DNA of 6,382 nt from Hydrogenothermaceae bacterium. GTDB lineage: Bacteria > Aquificota > Aquificia > Aquificales > Hydrogenothermaceae. Under the pieces are notes generated by a model, which was given only the letters and a program-made list of their open reading frames with translations, was not told where the DNA came from and did no database searches. The DNA lies in the NCBI GenBank assembly GCA_027052485.1, contig JALUFA010000009.1, positions 1 to 6,382 on the forward strand. The letters are read 5' to 3'. The position numbers and the translations under genes are program-made. Numbering within the stretch: the first letter of the stretch is position 1; each line of letters starts with the position of its first letter. Of this stretch, positions 5,419-6,382 are shown in pieces.

Positions 5419-5814
5419 ATGAAAAGAAATCTTTTTGTTCCAATATTCCTACTCTTAGGGCTTTTTCTCGTATCAGCATGTCAAAAGAAAGAGGCTTTCA
5501 AAAAAGAAATTGTTTCAGGTGGATACAAAGCTGTAATTACGTCTGACCAGCCTCCACATGTTGGGATAAACATCTGGAAGATAAAAATATACAAACCAGA
5601 TGGAAAGCTGATGACAGGGGCAAATGTTTCGGTAAATGGCTATATGCCTCCAATGCCTGGAATGCCTGAGATGAGTTTTGATTACCCAGTTGTTGACAAG
5701 GGCTCTTACTATGAGTCTAAGGTAAACCTCTCAATGAGAGGTACTTGGCAGATAACTATCAAAGCCCAAAAAGGAAACGAACAAGCCCAGTTTAAGTTTG
5801 GATTTAATCTGTAA
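5419..5814 (+). CDS. Lipoprotein with YtkA-like domain
   Basis: This 131-residue precursor has a classic lipoprotein signal: KR at 2-3, a hydrophobic core at 5-19, and a lipobox V18-S19-A20-C21. The mature protein should be lipid-anchored at Cys21 on the outer face of a membrane. The rest (about 36-130) looks like one small immunoglobulin-like beta domain of the YtkA/FixH type: PHVGINIWKIKIYKPDGK, then GANVSVNGYMPPMPGMPEM, then GSYYESKVNLSMRGTWQITI. Met76, Met79, Met82 and Met85 are spaced exactly three apart in a Pro-rich loop, and His47 is near the domain start. Such Met-rich loops can bind Cu(I), but that is only a suggestion here. It is the first gene of an operon with a BlaI-type repressor 9 bp downstream, under a promoter with a matching operator. 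Export and anchoring are well supported, the YtkA-like fold moderately, and metal binding weakly. Confidence 0.85.
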   Translation: MKRNLFVPIFLLLGLFLVSACQKKEAFKKEIVSGGYKAVITSDQPPHVGINIWKIKIYKPDGKLMTGANVSVNGYMPPMPGMPEMSFDYPVVDKGSYYESKVNLSMRGTWQITIKAQKGNEQAQFKFGFNL

Positions 5815-5823
5815 GGTGTAAAA

Positions 5824-6243
5824 ATGGAATTTTTAAAAAAGGGACTAAAAGCTTTAAAGTTTAGGAAAAACAAAGCCACTCCTTTTGGCGATTTAGAAGA
5901 AAAAGTGATGGAAGTTTTATGGAAAATCGGAAGTGGGACAGTTTCCCAGATAAGTGAAGCTTTGAATGAAGAGTTTGCGTACACAACGGTAATGACAGTT
6001 CTTGACAGGCTTTATAAAAAAGGATTTCTAAAAAGAGAAAAAGAGGGAAAAGGGTACAGATACTACCCTGTAATAACTAAAGAAGAGTTTGAAAGGCAGA
6101 TAGCTAAAAAGGTGGTTAAAGAACTTACTAAAGAAAACCCCTCTGTTGCAATAGCCGCCTTTGAAGGTATAGTTGAAAACCTATCCAAAGAAGACTTAGA
6201 AAAGCTAAAAAAACTTATAGAAGAAAAGAGCAATGAAGGATAA
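5824..6243 (+). CDS. BlaI/MecI/CopY-family transcriptional repressor
   Basis: This 139-residue winged-helix DNA-binding protein belongs to the penicillinase-repressor family. These repressors bind as dimers to palindromes with TACA/TGTA cores and block transcription. The winged helix spans about 22-82: LEEKVMEVLWKIGSGTVSQI, the recognition helix in YTTVMTVLDRLYKKGFLKRE (53-72), and a wing ending GYRYYPV. The C-terminal helices (85-136) form the dimer and cleavage region. In staphylococcal BlaI and MecI, proteolysis falls just before a Phe in this region; Phe113 seems to align. About 13 extra residues rich in Lys/Arg precede the usual N-terminus. There is no Cys, so the CopY Cys metal motif is absent. 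AAGGTG (5813-5818), overlapping the lipoprotein stop, serves the ATG. Its probable target is the palindrome at 5374-5394. No beta-lactamase gene is seen, so the signal is unknown. Confidence 0.92.
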   Translation: MEFLKKGLKALKFRKNKATPFGDLEEKVMEVLWKIGSGTVSQISEALNEEFAYTTVMTVLDRLYKKGFLKREKEGKGYRYYPVITKEEFERQIAKKVVKELTKENPSVAIAAFEGIVENLSKEDLEKLKKLIEEKSNEG

Positions 6244-6382
6244 CTATACGTTTTTTATATTACTTGCAGCAGTCGCCTATATCACTCTTTTTATATATCT
6301 AGCTGATAATATTAGCTTCTGGTTGGAAGACGAAAAAAGATGCTTTGAAGTGATGGAGTTTTGGAGTTTCATTAAAAACCAT
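6233..6382 (+). CDS. N-terminal part of an unidentified membrane protein
   Basis: An ATG at 6233 overlaps the end of the repressor gene by 11 bp in another frame and opens a frame that runs to the window edge (50 codons, no stop). It encodes a short polar start MKDNY, one strong hydrophobic helix (about 7-24, FFILLAAVAYITLFIYLA), and then a charged stretch with a Cys and several aromatics. The ribosome site is weak (AAGAG at 6226-6230, only 2 bases away), so coupling with the repressor is likely. By position it could be the partner of the BlaI-type repressor, where an M56-family membrane protease (BlaR1/MecR1-like) is often found, but the visible part has no M56 motif. A transporter or other small membrane protein is equally possible. 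Confidence 0.6.
   Translation, partial: MKDNYTFFILLAAVAYITLFIYLADNISFWLEDEKRCFEVMEFWSFIKNH

Noticed and set aside
5709..5984. Minus-strand open frame spanning the lipoprotein-BlaI junction
   Set aside because: It crosses two well-supported genes on the other strand and has no recognisable features.
5824..6243. CopY-type copper-sensing repressor
   Set aside because: The protein has no cysteine, so the CopY C-terminal Cys motif is absent; BlaI/MecI-like is the safer call.

Overview
The window is AT-rich, bacterial, and almost fully coding. Its proteins are rich in Lys, Glu and Ile, and its codon use leans on AGA, AGG and ATA, a pattern typical of thermophiles. Together with the gene set (a DUF507 protein, short gaps, an AT-rich Aquificota-like style) this suggests a member of the Aquificota, perhaps Hydrogenothermaceae (Persephonella or Sulfurihydrogenibium-like). 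That placement is inferred from style and family distribution, not from a database match.

Layout. Region 1 (1-3122, + strand) is a tight operon. It holds the 3' end of fabZ (fatty-acid dehydratase), a zinc-dependent class II aldolase overlapping it by 4 bp, an unrecognised coiled-coil/hydrophobic/acidic-tail protein, and a large MscS-family mechanosensitive channel. Region 2 (3126-4701, - strand) is a two-gene unit. aroD (type I 3-dehydroquinate dehydratase) leads into an overlapping yicC (YicC/YloC endoribonuclease family). It converges on the channel gene with only 3 bp between stop codons. Region 3 (4702-4774) is a compact divergent promoter region. Region 4 (4775-5323, +) is a DUF507 gene that appears to be two copies of a ~90-residue unit.

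Region 5 (5324-6382, +) is the most interesting part. A strong-looking promoter carries a BlaI/MecI-like palindrome over its -10 element. It drives a YtkA-like lipoprotein with an evenly spaced Met motif, then a BlaI/MecI-family repressor, then the start of a membrane protein that overlaps the repressor gene and runs off the window. This looks like a small self-regulated envelope module: the repressor probably binds its own promoter, and the truncated membrane protein is a candidate sensor, protease or transporter partner. The inducing signal cannot be read from the sequence. The repressor has no cysteine, which argues against CopY-type direct metal sensing.

No tRNA, rRNA, CRISPR array or insertion sequence was seen. 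The only non-coding stretches are 4702-4774 (73 bp) and 5324-5418 (95 bp), and both are mostly regulatory.
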